Part shown: in pieces, positions 1 to 7,849 of the stretch
Layout of the letters: each line of letters begins with the position of its first letter
How positions within the stretch are numbered: the stretch's first letter is position 1
NCBI GenBank assembly: GCA_035645275.1
Contig: DASQMX010000029.1
Location: 1 to 52,163, forward strand
Direction of reading: 5' to 3'
DNA from: Paranoxybacillus sp035645275
GTDB taxonomy: Bacteria; Bacillota; Bacilli; Bacillales; Anoxybacillaceae
DNA length: 52,163 bases
The notes under the pieces: model-generated
Told to the model about the DNA's origin: nothing
Databases searched by the model: none
Seen by the model: the letters and a program-made list of their open reading frames with translations, nothing else
Translations under genes and position numbers: made by a program

Positions 1-57
1 CTACGATGATGGGTTCCTCGGCGCAAGCCTGCAGAGAAGTGAAAACAAAGTAGATGG
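1..57 (+). other. 23S-5S rRNA intergenic spacer
   Basis: Sequence immediately before the 5S gene that does not match the conserved 23S 3' end. It is taken to be the 23S-5S spacer of an rRNA operon whose 16S and 23S genes lie to the left of the window. No promoter is visible, so the 5S gene is read from the upstream operon. Confidence 0.7.
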
Positions 58-174
<117 letters not shown>

Positions 175-184
175 GAATGAAGAA

Positions 185-223
185 CAGAGGTTAAAACGAT
201 TTCGTTTTAACCTCTGTTTTTTT
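185..223 (+). terminator. rRNA operon terminator
   Basis: Perfect inverted repeat (ACAGAGGTTAAAACG / CGTTTTAACCTCTGT) with a 4-base loop followed by a run of T, ten bases after the 5S gene: a classic factor-independent terminator. Confidence 0.95.
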
Positions 224-356
224 GTTCCACTCGTAAGCTTTCCCTGGAAAGGCAGAGATAATGGAGAATAAAAGTGCTATTCGTTTCATTAATAATTATT
301 TTACTTCTTATAAAAATGGGCAAACACGAACATCAAATCGAAAACATATTTTATGA

Positions 357-386
357 GTATATAAACTTAAAAATTTGGAAAATATG
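357..386 (+). promoter_or_regulatory. Candidate sigma-F promoter of csfB
   Basis: GTATA at 357-361 matches the sigma-F -35 element (GYWTA). After 15 bases comes GGAAAATATG at 377-386, a near match to the -10 consensus GGNRANANTW. B. subtilis csfB is known to be sigma-F dependent, so position and motif agree. No better sigma-A promoter is visible. Confidence 0.5.
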
Positions 387-405
387 ATGAGTGGGAGGTG
401 GAGAA

Positions 406-609
406 ATGCATTCGTCTACAACTAATCAATTTATTGAAGAGACATGCATCATATGTGAGCAGCCGAAATTAAAAGGGATTCATTTATATACAAAATTTAT
501 TTGTTCGGACTGTGAAAAAGATATAATACAAACGGATACAGATAACCCCAAATACCGCTTTTATTTGCAGCAACTAAAAAAAATTCGAAACAAAGAGATA
601 TATTCATGA
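406..609 (+). CDS. csfB: Anti-sigma-G factor Gin (CsfB)
   Basis: Small 67-residue zinc-binding protein with two CxxC pairs (C14/C17 and C33/C36), as in the Gin family. In B. subtilis Gin binds and inhibits sigma-G, preventing its premature activity in the forespore and in the mother cell. ATG at 406 is chosen over the in-frame GTG at 391 because GGGAGGTGG (392-400) is an ideal ribosome site that the GTG start would lie inside. The gene stands alone between the rRNA terminator and its own terminator, preceded by a sigma-F-like promoter, as in B. subtilis. The family assignment rests on the Cys pattern, size and gene position. Confidence 0.9.
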   Translation: MHSSTTNQFIEETCIICEQPKLKGIHLYTKFICSDCEKDIIQTDTDNPKYRFYLQQLKKIRNKEIYS

Positions 610-614
610 AGCAT

Positions 615-641
615 AAGGTCCTGCCATTAAGGACCTTTTTA
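615..641 (+). terminator. Terminator after csfB
   Basis: AAGGTCC / GGACCTT stem with a 9-base loop and T-rich tail, six bases after the csfB stop codon. Confidence 0.85.
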
Positions 642-683
642 TTTTAATATATTAATTGAAAAATGAAAAAAGGATGAGAAAAT

Positions 684-2120
684 ATGAATAGACAACAACA
701 AACACCTTTATACACAGCTTTAAAGCATCACTCTTTATCAAATCCTGTTTCGTTTCATGTTCCAGGCCATAAGTATGGAACAGTGTTTACAGACATGGGG
801 AAAGAAGACTACAAATACTTATTACATATAGATGTAACTGAGCTGAGCGGTTTAGATGATTTGCATCAACCAGAATCCGTTATTGCCGAAGCGCAAATGT
901 TAGCCGCTGAGTTTTTTGGAGTACAAAAAACATTTTTTTTAGTGAATGGTTCAACTTCTGGAAATTTGACAATGATTTTTGCGGCTTGTGAAGAAAATAA
1001 AAAAGTAATTGTCCAGCGAAATTGTCATAAATCCATTATTAATGGGTTGCAGCTAGTTGGTGCAGAACCTATTTTTATTTCTCCAGAATTTGATCGAGAT
1101 GTTTGTGTCGCTTCGTATGTTTCTTATAATACTGTTAAAGAAACAATAGAACGTCACCCAGATGCTGTTGCTTTAATTTTAACGAATCCTAATTATTATG
1201 GAATGGCTATCGATCTAACGGAAATTGTCAAATTAGCCCACTCTTATCGTATACCTGTTCTCGTTGATGAGGCACATGGGGCTCACTTTGCTTTAGGAAC
1301 TCCTTTTCCGAAAACAGCGGTTGCGTGCGGTGCTGATCTAGTCGTTCAGTCGGCACATAAAACATTGCCGGCGATGACAATGGGTTCTTATTTGCATTTT
1401 AACAGTCAACTAGTAGATGAAGAGAAGGTAAAGTATTTTTTGCAAGTTTTCCAATCTAGCAGCCCTTCATATCCGATTATGGCCTCACTTGATTTAGCGA
1501 GAAACTATTTAGCTAACTTATCGCAGGAGGATATCAACCAAATTAGTGAGCAAATTCAGCATTTTAAAGGATTGTTAAAAGAGATAGATTGTATTACAGT
1601 AGTAGAATCAACCGACCCGGTTATTACAACAGATTTATTGAAAATAACCGTGCAGACAAGAAGCGCTTTATCTGGTTATCAATTACAGTCATTGTTAGAA
1701 AAAGAGGGAATATTTACGGAATTAGCTGATCCTTTTAATGTGCTCTTTGTTTATCCTTTGGCGTTATTAAAAAATTTTAAAGAGATAAGTAAAAAAATAA
1801 AACATGCTTTACGAGGAATTCAATATGATCCATCTTATATAAATTTATTGTTACCGTATACTTTGCCACTAGTTTCTCAGTCATATTCCTATAAAAAGTT
1901 GAAAAACTTACCTAAAAAAGTAGTTTCTTTAGAAAACGCAGAAGGATTGATAGCTGCGGAAATGCTTATTCCTTACCCACCGGGGATTCCGATTTTATTT
2001 ATAGGAGAAATGATTACGAAAGAACATATTGAGTTAATTAACTATCTAAAACATAGTGGCTCCCGATTCCAAGGGGGAAAGCTTTTGTCGTTTAATCAAT
2101 TAGAAGTATTCGAAATGTGA
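684..2120 (+). CDS. yaaO: Orn/Lys/Arg decarboxylase family protein (YaaO)
   Basis: 478-residue PLP enzyme of the fold-type I Orn/Lys/Arg decarboxylase family. Visible motifs are FHVPGHK near residue 24, NGSTSGN (88-94) for phosphate binding, VDEAHGAH (194-201) containing the Asp that holds the PLP ring nitrogen, and SAHKTLPAMT with the Schiff-base Lys at about 226. This is the short Gram-positive form without the N-terminal wing domain. The ribosome site AAAAAGGATGAG precedes ATG 684. B. subtilis has yaaO at the same place before tmk. The exact amino-acid substrate (lysine, ornithine or arginine) cannot be told from the sequence. It probably shares a transcript with tmk, 39 bases downstream. 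Confidence 0.88.
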   Translation: MNRQQQTPLYTALKHHSLSNPVSFHVPGHKYGTVFTDMGKEDYKYLLHIDVTELSGLDDLHQPESVIAEAQMLAAEFFGVQKTFFLVNGSTSGNLTMIFAACEENKKVIVQRNCHKSIINGLQLVGAEPIFISPEFDRDVCVASYVSYNTVKETIERHPDAVALILTNPNYYGMAIDLTEIVKLAHSYRIPVLVDEAHGAHFALGTPFPKTAVACGADLVVQSAHKTLPAMTMGSYLHFNSQLVDEEKVKYFLQVFQSSSPSYPIMASLDLARNYLANLSQEDINQISEQIQHFKGLLKEIDCITVVESTDPVITTDLLKITVQTRSALSGYQLQSLLEKEGIFTELADPFNVLFVYPLALLKNFKEISKKIKHALRGIQYDPSYINLLLPYTLPLVSQSYSYKKLKNLPKKVVSLENAEGLIAAEMLIPYPPGIPILFIGEMITKEHIELINYLKHSGSRFQGGKLLSFNQLEVFEM

Positions 2121-2159
2121 AAGTATTGCTAGTTTAGAACTGAAGGGAGATTTACAATC

Positions 2160-2789
2160 ATGACAGGCCACTTTTTCTCATTTGAAGGACCGGATGGAGC
2201 GGGGAAAACGACAATTATCAAATTAGTAGAGAAATTTTTAACGGAACAAGGCTTTGAAGTTATTTCAACTCGTGAACCGGGAGGAATTGAAATTGCTGAG
2301 AAGATCCGTGCTGTTATTTTAAATCCTGAACATAAAAGCATGGATGCGCGCACAGAGGCACTGCTTTATGCTGCGGCGAGAAGACAGCATTTAGTCGAGA
2401 GAGTTGTACCAGCGCTTAACGAGGGGAAAATTGTTTTATGTGACCGTTTCATTGATAGCTCTCTTGCTTATCAAGGATTTGCAAGGGGGTTAGGGATCGA
2501 TGAGGTGTTAGCGATTAATGAATTTGCGATTAACGGATGTATGCCTTCGTTAACCATTTATTTTGATTTGGATCCAAAAATCGGTTTAGAGCGGATTAAT
2601 AAAAACAAATTACGTGAAATCAATCGTCTTGATATGGAAAGTTTTTCATTTCATTATAAAGTCCGTGAAGGGTATTTGCAGTTAGTAAAACGGTTTAAAG
2701 ATAGAATTATTCAAGTTGATGCTAATCGAACGATTCATGAAGTATTTGAAGAAACAGCAAAGATTATTATGCAAAGAATTCAATCATAG
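2160..2789 (+). CDS. tmk: Thymidylate kinase
   Basis: 209 residues, the normal length for dTMP kinase, which phosphorylates dTMP to dTDP in DNA precursor synthesis. The P-loop GPDGAGKT is at 10-17, followed by the REPGG dTMP-binding segment (38-42), DRFIDSSLAYQG (95-106) and a C-terminal lid region. GAAGGGAG lies upstream of ATG 2160. The gene follows yaaO closely. In B. subtilis darA (yaaQ) and yaaR separate tmk from holB. Here only about 100 bases intervene. Confidence 0.96.
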   Translation: MTGHFFSFEGPDGAGKTTIIKLVEKFLTEQGFEVISTREPGGIEIAEKIRAVILNPEHKSMDARTEALLYAAARRQHLVERVVPALNEGKIVLCDRFIDSSLAYQGFARGLGIDEVLAINEFAINGCMPSLTIYFDLDPKIGLERINKNKLREINRLDMESFSFHYKVREGYLQLVKRFKDRIIQVDANRTIHEVFEETAKIIMQRIQS

Positions 2790-2886
2790 TTATAGGAAGA
2801 TGCAAGAGGTTCTTCCATTAAACATAAAATGATGAGCAAATGAAAACGTGTTAAAATAAACAATAAATGATAAGAGAGTGATGACA

Positions 2887-3891
2887 GTGTCGATTGTATG
2901 GGAGCAACTTGAACAATATCAGCCTACGGTGTTAAAAATGATTGCAAAGAGCCTTCAAAAAGGACGGGTTGCTCACGCTTATTTATTTGAAGGACAACGC
3001 GGTACCGGAAAGAAAGATGTCAGCATTTTATTTGCAAAGAGTTTATTTTGTATAAATCGCAACGGATACAAGCCTTGCAATAACTGTATCAACTGCCGAA
3101 GAATTGACTCTGGGAACCATCCGGATGTTCATGTAATTGAGCCGGATGGTCAATCGATTAAGAAAGCACAAATTGAAGCTTTACAAGCAGAGTTTTCAAA
3201 GACAGGCGTCGAATCTAACCGAAAGCTTTATATTATTGAACATGCTGATCGGATGACTGTTAATGCAGCGAATAGCTTATTGAAGTTTTTAGAGGAACCT
3301 AACTCCCAAACAGTGGCTATTCTATTAACCGAACAGTATCATCGGATGTTGAACACCATTGTTTCGCGATGCCAAGTTTTATCTTTCAAACCACTCCCAC
3401 CAAACGCCATTGCCGATTACTTGAAAGAGCAACATATTCCATCTCATTTTGCACTCCTTGCTGCCTATGTCACAAACAATCGAGAACATGCTCTCGAATT
3501 AAGTCGAGATGATTGGTTTGCGCAAGCACGAAAAATAGTGTTACAATTATATGAAGCATTGCACAAAAATTATTTACAAGCCCTTTTTATTGTTCAGGAA
3601 CAATGGATTCAACATTTTGCGGAAAAGCAACAAATCGATTTGGGGTTAGATTTGTTATTATATCTTTATAAAGATTTAATATATATTCAATTAGGGGAAA
3701 CGGAAAAAGTAGTTTACAAAGACCAGATCAGTTATTTAAATCAATTAGCTCTTACTTTGTCACAGAAGCGGATTGCAGAAAATATGACAGCTATTTTACA
3801 AGCAAAAGCACGTTTAAATACAAATATGAACCCACAGCTTTTGATGGAGCAATTAGTGCTAAAGTTGCAGGAGGGATTAACGTTTGTATGA
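2887..3891 (+). CDS. holB: DNA polymerase III subunit delta' (HolB)
   Basis: 334-residue clamp-loader subunit. GQRGTGKK (36-43) is the P-loop-type motif. A zinc module follows (C55, C64, C67, C70). HADRMTVNAANSLLKFLEEP and the SRC motif (VSRCQVLSF) are hallmarks of the DnaX/HolB AAA+ family. GTG 2887 is preferred over ATG 2881 because the ribosome site GAGAGTGAT (2874-2882) gives normal spacing only to the GTG. An ATG 2881 start would add two residues. The last 8 bases overlap ricT, so the two are translationally coupled. Confidence 0.93.
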   Translation: MSIVWEQLEQYQPTVLKMIAKSLQKGRVAHAYLFEGQRGTGKKDVSILFAKSLFCINRNGYKPCNNCINCRRIDSGNHPDVHVIEPDGQSIKKAQIEALQAEFSKTGVESNRKLYIIEHADRMTVNAANSLLKFLEEPNSQTVAILLTEQYHRMLNTIVSRCQVLSFKPLPPNAIADYLKEQHIPSHFALLAAYVTNNREHALELSRDDWFAQARKIVLQLYEALHKNYLQALFIVQEQWIQHFAEKQQIDLGLDLLLYLYKDLIYIQLGETEKVVYKDQISYLNQLALTLSQKRIAENMTAILQAKARLNTNMNPQLLMEQLVLKLQEGLTFV

Positions 3892-4711
3892 TGTAGTCGG
3901 TGTCCGCTTCAAAAAGGCGGGGAAAATTTATTATTTTGATCCAGGGGATTTAACGATTCCTACGGGTGAGTATGTTATTGTCGAAACGGTTCGAGGAATT
4001 GAATACGGCAAGGTCGTTATTAATAAAAAGCAAGTTGATGAAAATGATGTTGTTTTGCCGTTAAAAAAAGTCATTCGTATTGCTGAGCCGAAAGACAAGC
4101 TGATTGTTGAAGAGAATAAAAAAGCAGCTCAAGAAGCGTATGAAATTTGTTTAAAAAAGGTTGAAGAACACGGTCTTGATATGAAGCTTGTCGATGTAGA
4201 ATATACATTTGACCGCAATAAAGTTATTTTTTATTTCACCGCTGATGGTCGGGTTGATTTTAGGGAGTTAGTTAAAGATTTAGCGGCTATTTTCCGTACT
4301 CGTATTGAATTACGGCAAATTGGTGTGCGCGATGAGGCAAAAATGTTAGGCGGCATAGGTCCATGCGGGCGAATATTATGCTGTTCGACGTTTTTAGGAG
4401 ATTTTGATCCTGTATCGATAAAAATGGCAAAGGATCAAAATTTATCGCTAAATCCAACAAAAATTTCTGGTCTTTGCGGTCGTTTAATGTGTTGTTTAAA
4501 ATATGAAAATGATGAGTACGAAACGGCAAAAGAACAGCTTCCAGATCTCGGTGAATATATTGAAACTCCGCATGGGCTTGGAAGAGTAGTTGGTTTGAAT
4601 ATTTTAGAGAGAGTTTTACAAGTAGAATTAACAGAGCGTGAGCGTGTGGTTGAATATACAATTGATGAATTAATTAAAGAAGGAGTCCTATCGATTCAAG
4701 CCACAGATTAA
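3884..4711 (+). CDS. ricT: Regulatory iron-sulfur protein RicT (PSP1 domain, YaaT)
   Basis: 275-residue PSP1-domain protein. Six cysteines (C161, C166, C167, C198, C203, C204) sit in the GPCGRILCC and GLCGRLMCC motifs that carry the iron-sulfur ligands. In B. subtilis RicT joins RicA and RicF in the Y-complex that helps RNase Y process mRNAs, and it also affects sporulation, competence and biofilm formation. Translation begins at TTG 3884 inside the end of holB, with AGGAGGG at 3869-3875 as ribosome site, as in related genomes. It lies between holB and yabA in one transcription unit. Confidence 0.94.
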   Translation: MYDVVGVRFKKAGKIYYFDPGDLTIPTGEYVIVETVRGIEYGKVVINKKQVDENDVVLPLKKVIRIAEPKDKLIVEENKKAAQEAYEICLKKVEEHGLDMKLVDVEYTFDRNKVIFYFTADGRVDFRELVKDLAAIFRTRIELRQIGVRDEAKMLGGIGPCGRILCCSTFLGDFDPVSIKMAKDQNLSLNPTKISGLCGRLMCCLKYENDEYETAKEQLPDLGEYIETPHGLGRVVGLNILERVLQVELTERERVVEYTIDELIKEGVLSIQATD

Positions 4712-4724
4712 TGAGGTGGATTAC

Positions 4725-5093
4725 GTGGATAAGAAAGAGTTATTTCAATCGGTAGCAAGTATGGAAGAACAAATTAGCCATTTATATCGCCAGCTTGGTG
4801 AGCTGAAAGAACATCTTGCCCAGCTGCTGGAGGAGAATCAACATTTAAAAATGGAAAATGAGCATTTACGCCGTCGGCTTGAACAAACTTCAGGGGAAAC
4901 GAAGGCATCAAAAAGAAAAGGAAAAAATAGCAAAAATAAGAAGGAAAGAAAGCAAGTAGATATTGGAGAAGGATACGATAATTTGGCACGCCTTTATCAG
5001 GAAGGATTTCACATTTGTCATATTCATTACGGAAGTGTAAGAAAAGAAGGAGATTGTTTGTTTTGTTTATCTTTTTTAAATAAAAATAATTAA
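4725..5093 (+). CDS. yabA: Replication initiation control protein YabA
   Basis: 122 residues. The N-terminal half (about 8-55) is a leucine-rich coiled coil for tetramerisation. A basic, low-complexity linker (58-78) follows, then a C-terminal zinc module (C98, H101, C111, C114). YabA bridges DnaA and the DnaN clamp and restrains re-initiation of replication. GTG 4725 is chosen over GTG 4716 because GAGGTGG (4713-4719) is the ribosome site and overlaps the upstream GTG. The resulting N-terminus MDKKELF matches the family. Last gene of the yaaO-tmk-holB-ricT-yabA run. Confidence 0.94.
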   Translation: MDKKELFQSVASMEEQISHLYRQLGELKEHLAQLLEENQHLKMENEHLRRRLEQTSGETKASKRKGKNSKNKKERKQVDIGEGYDNLARLYQEGFHICHIHYGSVRKEGDCLFCLSFLNKNN

Positions 5094-5103
5094 CAGTTTT
5101 TAT

Positions 5104-5132
5104 AGCCTTTCCAAAGCGGGAGAGGCTCTTTT
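5104..5132 (+). terminator. Terminator after yabA
   Basis: AGCCTTTCC / GGAGAGGCT stem (one G-U pair) with a short loop and a CTTTTC tail, ten bases past the yabA stop. Confidence 0.75.
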
Positions 5133-5168
5133 CTTGAGTGTAGAATTTAAGCAGAGAGGTTATCGGAA

Positions 5169-5909
5169 ATGGTTGAATTGTATCATGATGAGCGATTGGA
5201 TTATCTTTTAGGTGAGGACTTACGTATTATTCAAAGTCCGTCCGTGTTTGCTTTTTCACTAGATGCTGTGCTTTTGGCTAAATTCGCTTATATGCCGATT
5301 CAAAAAGGAAACATTGTTGATTTATGTACGGGAAATGGAGTTATTCCGCTGTTGCTGAGCAAGAGGACAAAGGGCAATATTATTGGTATCGAAATTCAAG
5401 AGCGAATTTATAGTATGGCAAAAAGAAGTGTCGAATATAACAAGCTTGAAAAACAAATTGAAATTATTCATGGAGATATAAAGGATGCACCTAGTCAATT
5501 AGGCTATAGTAAATACGATGTCGTAACTTGTAATCCACCATATTTTCCAACGCCGAGCGCAGATGAAATTAACAAAAATGAACATTTGGCCATTGCACGC
5601 CATGAGATTTACTGTACATTAGAAGATGTAATTAGAGTTAGTAGTCAATTGTTGAAGCAAGGAGGGAAAGCGGCGTTTGTCCATCGTCCGGGGCGTTTGC
5701 TTGATATTGTTACATTAATGCGGCAATATCGATTAGAGCCAAAGCGTCTCCGGTTCGTTTATCCGAAATTAGGAAAAGAAGCCAATACGATTTTAATTGA
5801 AGGGATAAAAGATGGTAACCCGGATTTAAAAGTCTTGCCGCCGCTTATTGTGTATAATGACAATAATGAATATACGGAGGAAACAAAGCGAATTCTTTAT
5901 GGAGAATGA
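5169..5909 (+). CDS. trmN6: tRNA1(Val) (adenine(37)-N6)-methyltransferase family protein (YabB)
   Basis: 246-residue class I SAM methyltransferase. Motif I is DLCTGNG (51-57) and the N6-adenine motif is NPPY (122-125), followed by FPTPS. The family member TrmN6 methylates A37 of tRNA1(Val). In Firmicutes the precise target is inferred. It overlaps yazA by 11 bases, and the yabB-yazA-rsmI order is that of B. subtilis, so the three form an RNA-modification operon. Confidence 0.92.
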   Translation: MVELYHDERLDYLLGEDLRIIQSPSVFAFSLDAVLLAKFAYMPIQKGNIVDLCTGNGVIPLLLSKRTKGNIIGIEIQERIYSMAKRSVEYNKLEKQIEIIHGDIKDAPSQLGYSKYDVVTCNPPYFPTPSADEINKNEHLAIARHEIYCTLEDVIRVSSQLLKQGGKAAFVHRPGRLLDIVTLMRQYRLEPKRLRFVYPKLGKEANTILIEGIKDGNPDLKVLPPLIVYNDNNEYTEETKRILYGE

Positions 5910-6180
5910 TCACTATTTTTACGTTGTCGAATGTTCTGATGGCAGTTACTATGCGGGATATATCAATAACTTATCAGCACGTATTCGCAGGCATAACGAA
6001 GGAAAGGGCGCTAAATATACAAGAAGTCGCACGCCAGTAAAGTTGATATTTTCTAGGAAATATCCAACAAAGCGAGAGGCATTGCAAGCAGAGTATCGGT
6101 TTAAACAATTATCGCGAAAAGAAAAGGAACAATTTATTATAAAGGAGCAAAAAGATGTTTTCACAGCAGAAAAGCTTTGA
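5899..6180 (+). CDS. yazA: GIY-YIG nuclease superfamily protein (YazA)
   Basis: 93-residue single-domain GIY-YIG protein: YFYVVECSDGSYYAGYI carries the two conserved tracts, with RIRRHNEG and the AEYRFK helix following. The start is ATG 5899 (MENDHYFYVV), which matches the family N-terminus. The nearest purine tract, GGAGG at 5876-5880, is far (18 bases), so translation probably couples to the yabB stop at 5907-5909. Isolated GIY-YIG proteins of this UPF0213 type have no established cellular substrate. Confidence 0.88.
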   Translation: MENDHYFYVVECSDGSYYAGYINNLSARIRRHNEGKGAKYTRSRTPVKLIFSRKYPTKREALQAEYRFKQLSRKEKEQFIIKEQKDVFTAEKL

Positions 6181-7030
6181 GGAAAATCATGTTACTGGGA
6201 AGCTTTACATTGTTCCCACTCCAATTGGAAATTTAGAAGATATTACATTTCGCGCTTTACGCGTGCTGAAAGAAGTTGATGTAATCGCAGCCGAAGATAC
6301 AAGACAGACAAAAAAATTATTGAATCACTTTGAAATTGCAACCCCTGTTGTCAGCTATCATGAACATAACAAAATGACAAGCGGAAAAAAAATTATAGAG
6401 TGGTTGCTTGAAGGGAAAAATGTTGCACTGGTAAGCGATGCGGGGACACCAGCTATTTCTGACCCCGGCTATGAGCTAGTTGTTGATGCAATAAGAGAAA
6501 ACTGTATCGTCATTCCTCTTCCAGGAGCTAATGCTGCATTAACTGCGTTGATTGCTTCTGGATTGCCAACAGAGCACTTTTACTTTTTTGGTTTTCTTGC
6601 CCGTAATAAAAAAGAAAAAAGAAAGCAGTTAGAGTCGTTAATACACATTCATGATACAATGATTTTTTACGAAGCGCCTCACCGTTTACAAGAAACATTG
6701 GAAATGATGTATGAAGTTTTAGGAAATAGACGCGCGGTTTTATCTCGCGAGTTAACAAAACGATTTGAAGAGTTCGTTCGCGGCGATATAGAGAACATTT
6801 TACAATGGGCAAAGGAAAACGAAATTCGCGGCGAATTTTGTATCCTTGTCGAAGGAACAAAAGAAGAAAATCAAAGTAAAGAAGAATGGTGGCAAAACTT
6901 TTCGCTTATTGAGCATGTAAATTACTATATAAACGAAAAACAATTAACGCCGAAGGAAGCGATTAAACAAACTGCGAAAGACAGAAACATGAATAAGCGC
7001 GAAGTATATCAAGAATATCATAGAAAATAA
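6155..7030 (+). CDS. rsmI: 16S rRNA (cytidine(1402)-2'-O)-methyltransferase RsmI
   Basis: 291-residue tetrapyrrole-methylase-fold enzyme. PTPIGNLEDIT (21-31), AEDTRQT (46-52) and SDAGTPAISDPG (94-105) are RsmI signatures. It adds the 2'-O-methyl group to C1402 of 16S rRNA in the decoding centre. AAAGGAG precedes ATG 6155, which overlaps the end of yazA by 26 bases. The gene converges with abrB across a shared terminator. Confidence 0.95.
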   Translation: MFSQQKSFEENHVTGKLYIVPTPIGNLEDITFRALRVLKEVDVIAAEDTRQTKKLLNHFEIATPVVSYHEHNKMTSGKKIIEWLLEGKNVALVSDAGTPAISDPGYELVVDAIRENCIVIPLPGANAALTALIASGLPTEHFYFFGFLARNKKEKRKQLESLIHIHDTMIFYEAPHRLQETLEMMYEVLGNRRAVLSRELTKRFEEFVRGDIENILQWAKENEIRGEFCILVEGTKEENQSKEEWWQNFSLIEHVNYYINEKQLTPKEAIKQTAKDRNMNKREVYQEYHRK

Positions 7031-7032
7031 AA

Positions 7033-7062
7033 AAGTTTCTCTAGAAAATCTAGAGAAACTTT
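7033..7062. terminator. Bidirectional terminator between rsmI and abrB
   Basis: AAAGTTTCTCTAGA and TCTAGAGAAACTTT form a perfect stem of about 13 bp flanked by A-run and T-run, so it can stop the rightward rsmI transcript and the leftward abrB transcript. Confidence 0.9.
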
Positions 7063-7064
7063 TT

Positions 7065-7349
7065 TTATTTTGTTGATTGTAAATGAGCTTGAATTTCTTT
7101 AAGAAGCTGTTCAGCACCTTCACGGCTTAAAATGATTTTGCCGTCAGCGAGCTTAAGGTTGTCTTCAGACACTTCACCAGTTACTTGACATGCCATATTT
7201 GGTTTATATTTCTTTAAAATAATAAGTTCATCATCAACATAAATTTCTAAAGCATCTTTTTCAGCGATACCTAATGTGCGACGTAACTCAATAGGAATAA
7301 CAACGCGGCCTAATTCGTCAACTTTCCGAACAATACCTGTAGATTTCAT
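7065..7349 (-). CDS. abrB: Transition-state regulator AbrB
   Basis: 94-residue AbrB. The N-terminal swapped-hairpin DNA-binding domain (MKSTGIVRKVDELGRVVIP) and the C-terminal dimerisation domain are intact. AbrB represses post-exponential genes, including sporulation and competence functions, during growth. On the minus strand GGAGAGGAG stands 8 bases before the ATG. A near-consensus sigma-A promoter and tandem Spo0A boxes lie upstream. Together they reproduce the B. subtilis design in which Spo0A~P shuts off abrB. The only clear minus-strand gene in the window. Confidence 0.97.
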   Translation of the reverse strand: MKSTGIVRKVDELGRVVIPIELRRTLGIAEKDALEIYVDDELIILKKYKPNMACQVTGEVSEDNLKLADGKIILSREGAEQLLKEIQAHLQSTK

Positions 7350-7385
7350 ATAATAATCTCCTCTCCATGTAATTTATATCATTTT

Positions 7386-7402
7386 TTCGTCAATATTCGA
7401 CA
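7386..7402 (-). promoter_or_regulatory. Tandem Spo0A boxes controlling abrB
   Basis: Read on the minus strand, TGTCGAA (7396-7402) and TGACGAA (7386-7392) are both perfect matches to TGNCGAA and begin exactly 10 bp apart, on the same helical face. They sit about +10 to +26 from the predicted abrB start, the same arrangement known for B. subtilis abrB. Confidence 0.85.
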
Positions 7403-7417
7403 AAACTCTATGGATTA

Positions 7418-7446
7418 ATCATATCAATCTTTCCATTAAACGTCAA
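7418..7446 (-). promoter_or_regulatory. Sigma-A promoter of abrB
   Basis: On the minus strand TTGACG (7446-7441), a 17-bp spacer, and TATGAT (7423-7418). The transcription start is expected near 7411, which places the Spo0A boxes just downstream of it. Confidence 0.8.
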
Positions 7447-7558
7447 TCCTTTTATATGTAAAATTTAAAAAAAATGTATATTGGTATTTGAAAATTATTG
7501 ATATAAAAGGATTTCTACTTAAGCACTCTGTAAAAATGGTTTATACAAACTTTAACTT

Positions 7559-7588
7559 TTGTTTTCAAACCGATATAAGTATTATAGT
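7559..7588 (+). promoter_or_regulatory. Possible sigma-A promoter pointing toward metS
   Basis: TTGTTT (7559-7564), 18-bp spacer, TATAGT (7583-7588). The expected start is near 7595, directly on the first of two Spo0A boxes. The hexamers are only moderate matches in AT-rich DNA. Confidence 0.35.
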
Positions 7589-7593
7589 GATAA

Positions 7594-7621
7594 TTCGACA
7601 AAATTCAACTAAATTTCGACA
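7594..7621. promoter_or_regulatory. Second pair of Spo0A boxes
   Basis: TTCGACA at 7594-7600 and 7615-7621 are both the exact reverse complement of the Spo0A box TGTCGAA, spaced 21 bp (two helical turns). They lie about 150 bp upstream of the abrB promoter and overlap the start of a possible rightward transcript. Confidence 0.55.
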
Positions 7622-7791
7622 TGTTTTGTGTTTTCCTAAATATTCCTTTATAATATTCGTAAAAAAATTAAGCATTATGTCGTAAAAGAAACAAATTAAC
7701 TGCAGAAATTATTTTTATGTATATTTTGTTGAAATAAAAGAAATAGATGTTTTTATTAGACGAAAAAAATATGTAAAATAGTAATATAATC

Positions 7792-7821
7792 GCTCTCGTC
7801 CTTTGGGCGAGGGCTTTTCTT
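7792..7821 (+). terminator. Terminator-like hairpin before metS
   Basis: GCTCTCGTCC / GGCGAGGGC stem (with two or three G-U pairs) with a short loop, followed by TTTTCTT, 30 bases before the metS ATG. No T-box sequence accompanies it. It either ends a short upstream transcript or attenuates metS. Confidence 0.6.
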
Positions 7822-7849
7822 CTAATATTAAAATAGAGGAGGGAAAATC

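Larger units (their letters stand above)
7447..7791. other. AT-rich abrB-metS intergenic region without a convincing gene
   Basis: About 345 bases, strongly AT-rich. The only long rightward reading frame (7488-7685) lacks a ribosome site and has no recognisable composition, so I do not call it. The region does contain a possible rightward promoter (7559-7588) and a second pair of Spo0A boxes (7594-7621). It is closed by a terminator hairpin at 7792, so a short non-coding transcript is possible. Confidence 0.6.

Noticed and set aside
7488..7685. 65-codon rightward frame in the abrB-metS gap
   Set aside because: No ribosome site, AT-rich composition, and it overlaps Spo0A boxes and a possible promoter.
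7447..7849. T-box riboswitch upstream of metS
   Set aside because: The hairpin at 7792 looks like a terminator, but the conserved T-box sequence and antiterminator are absent.
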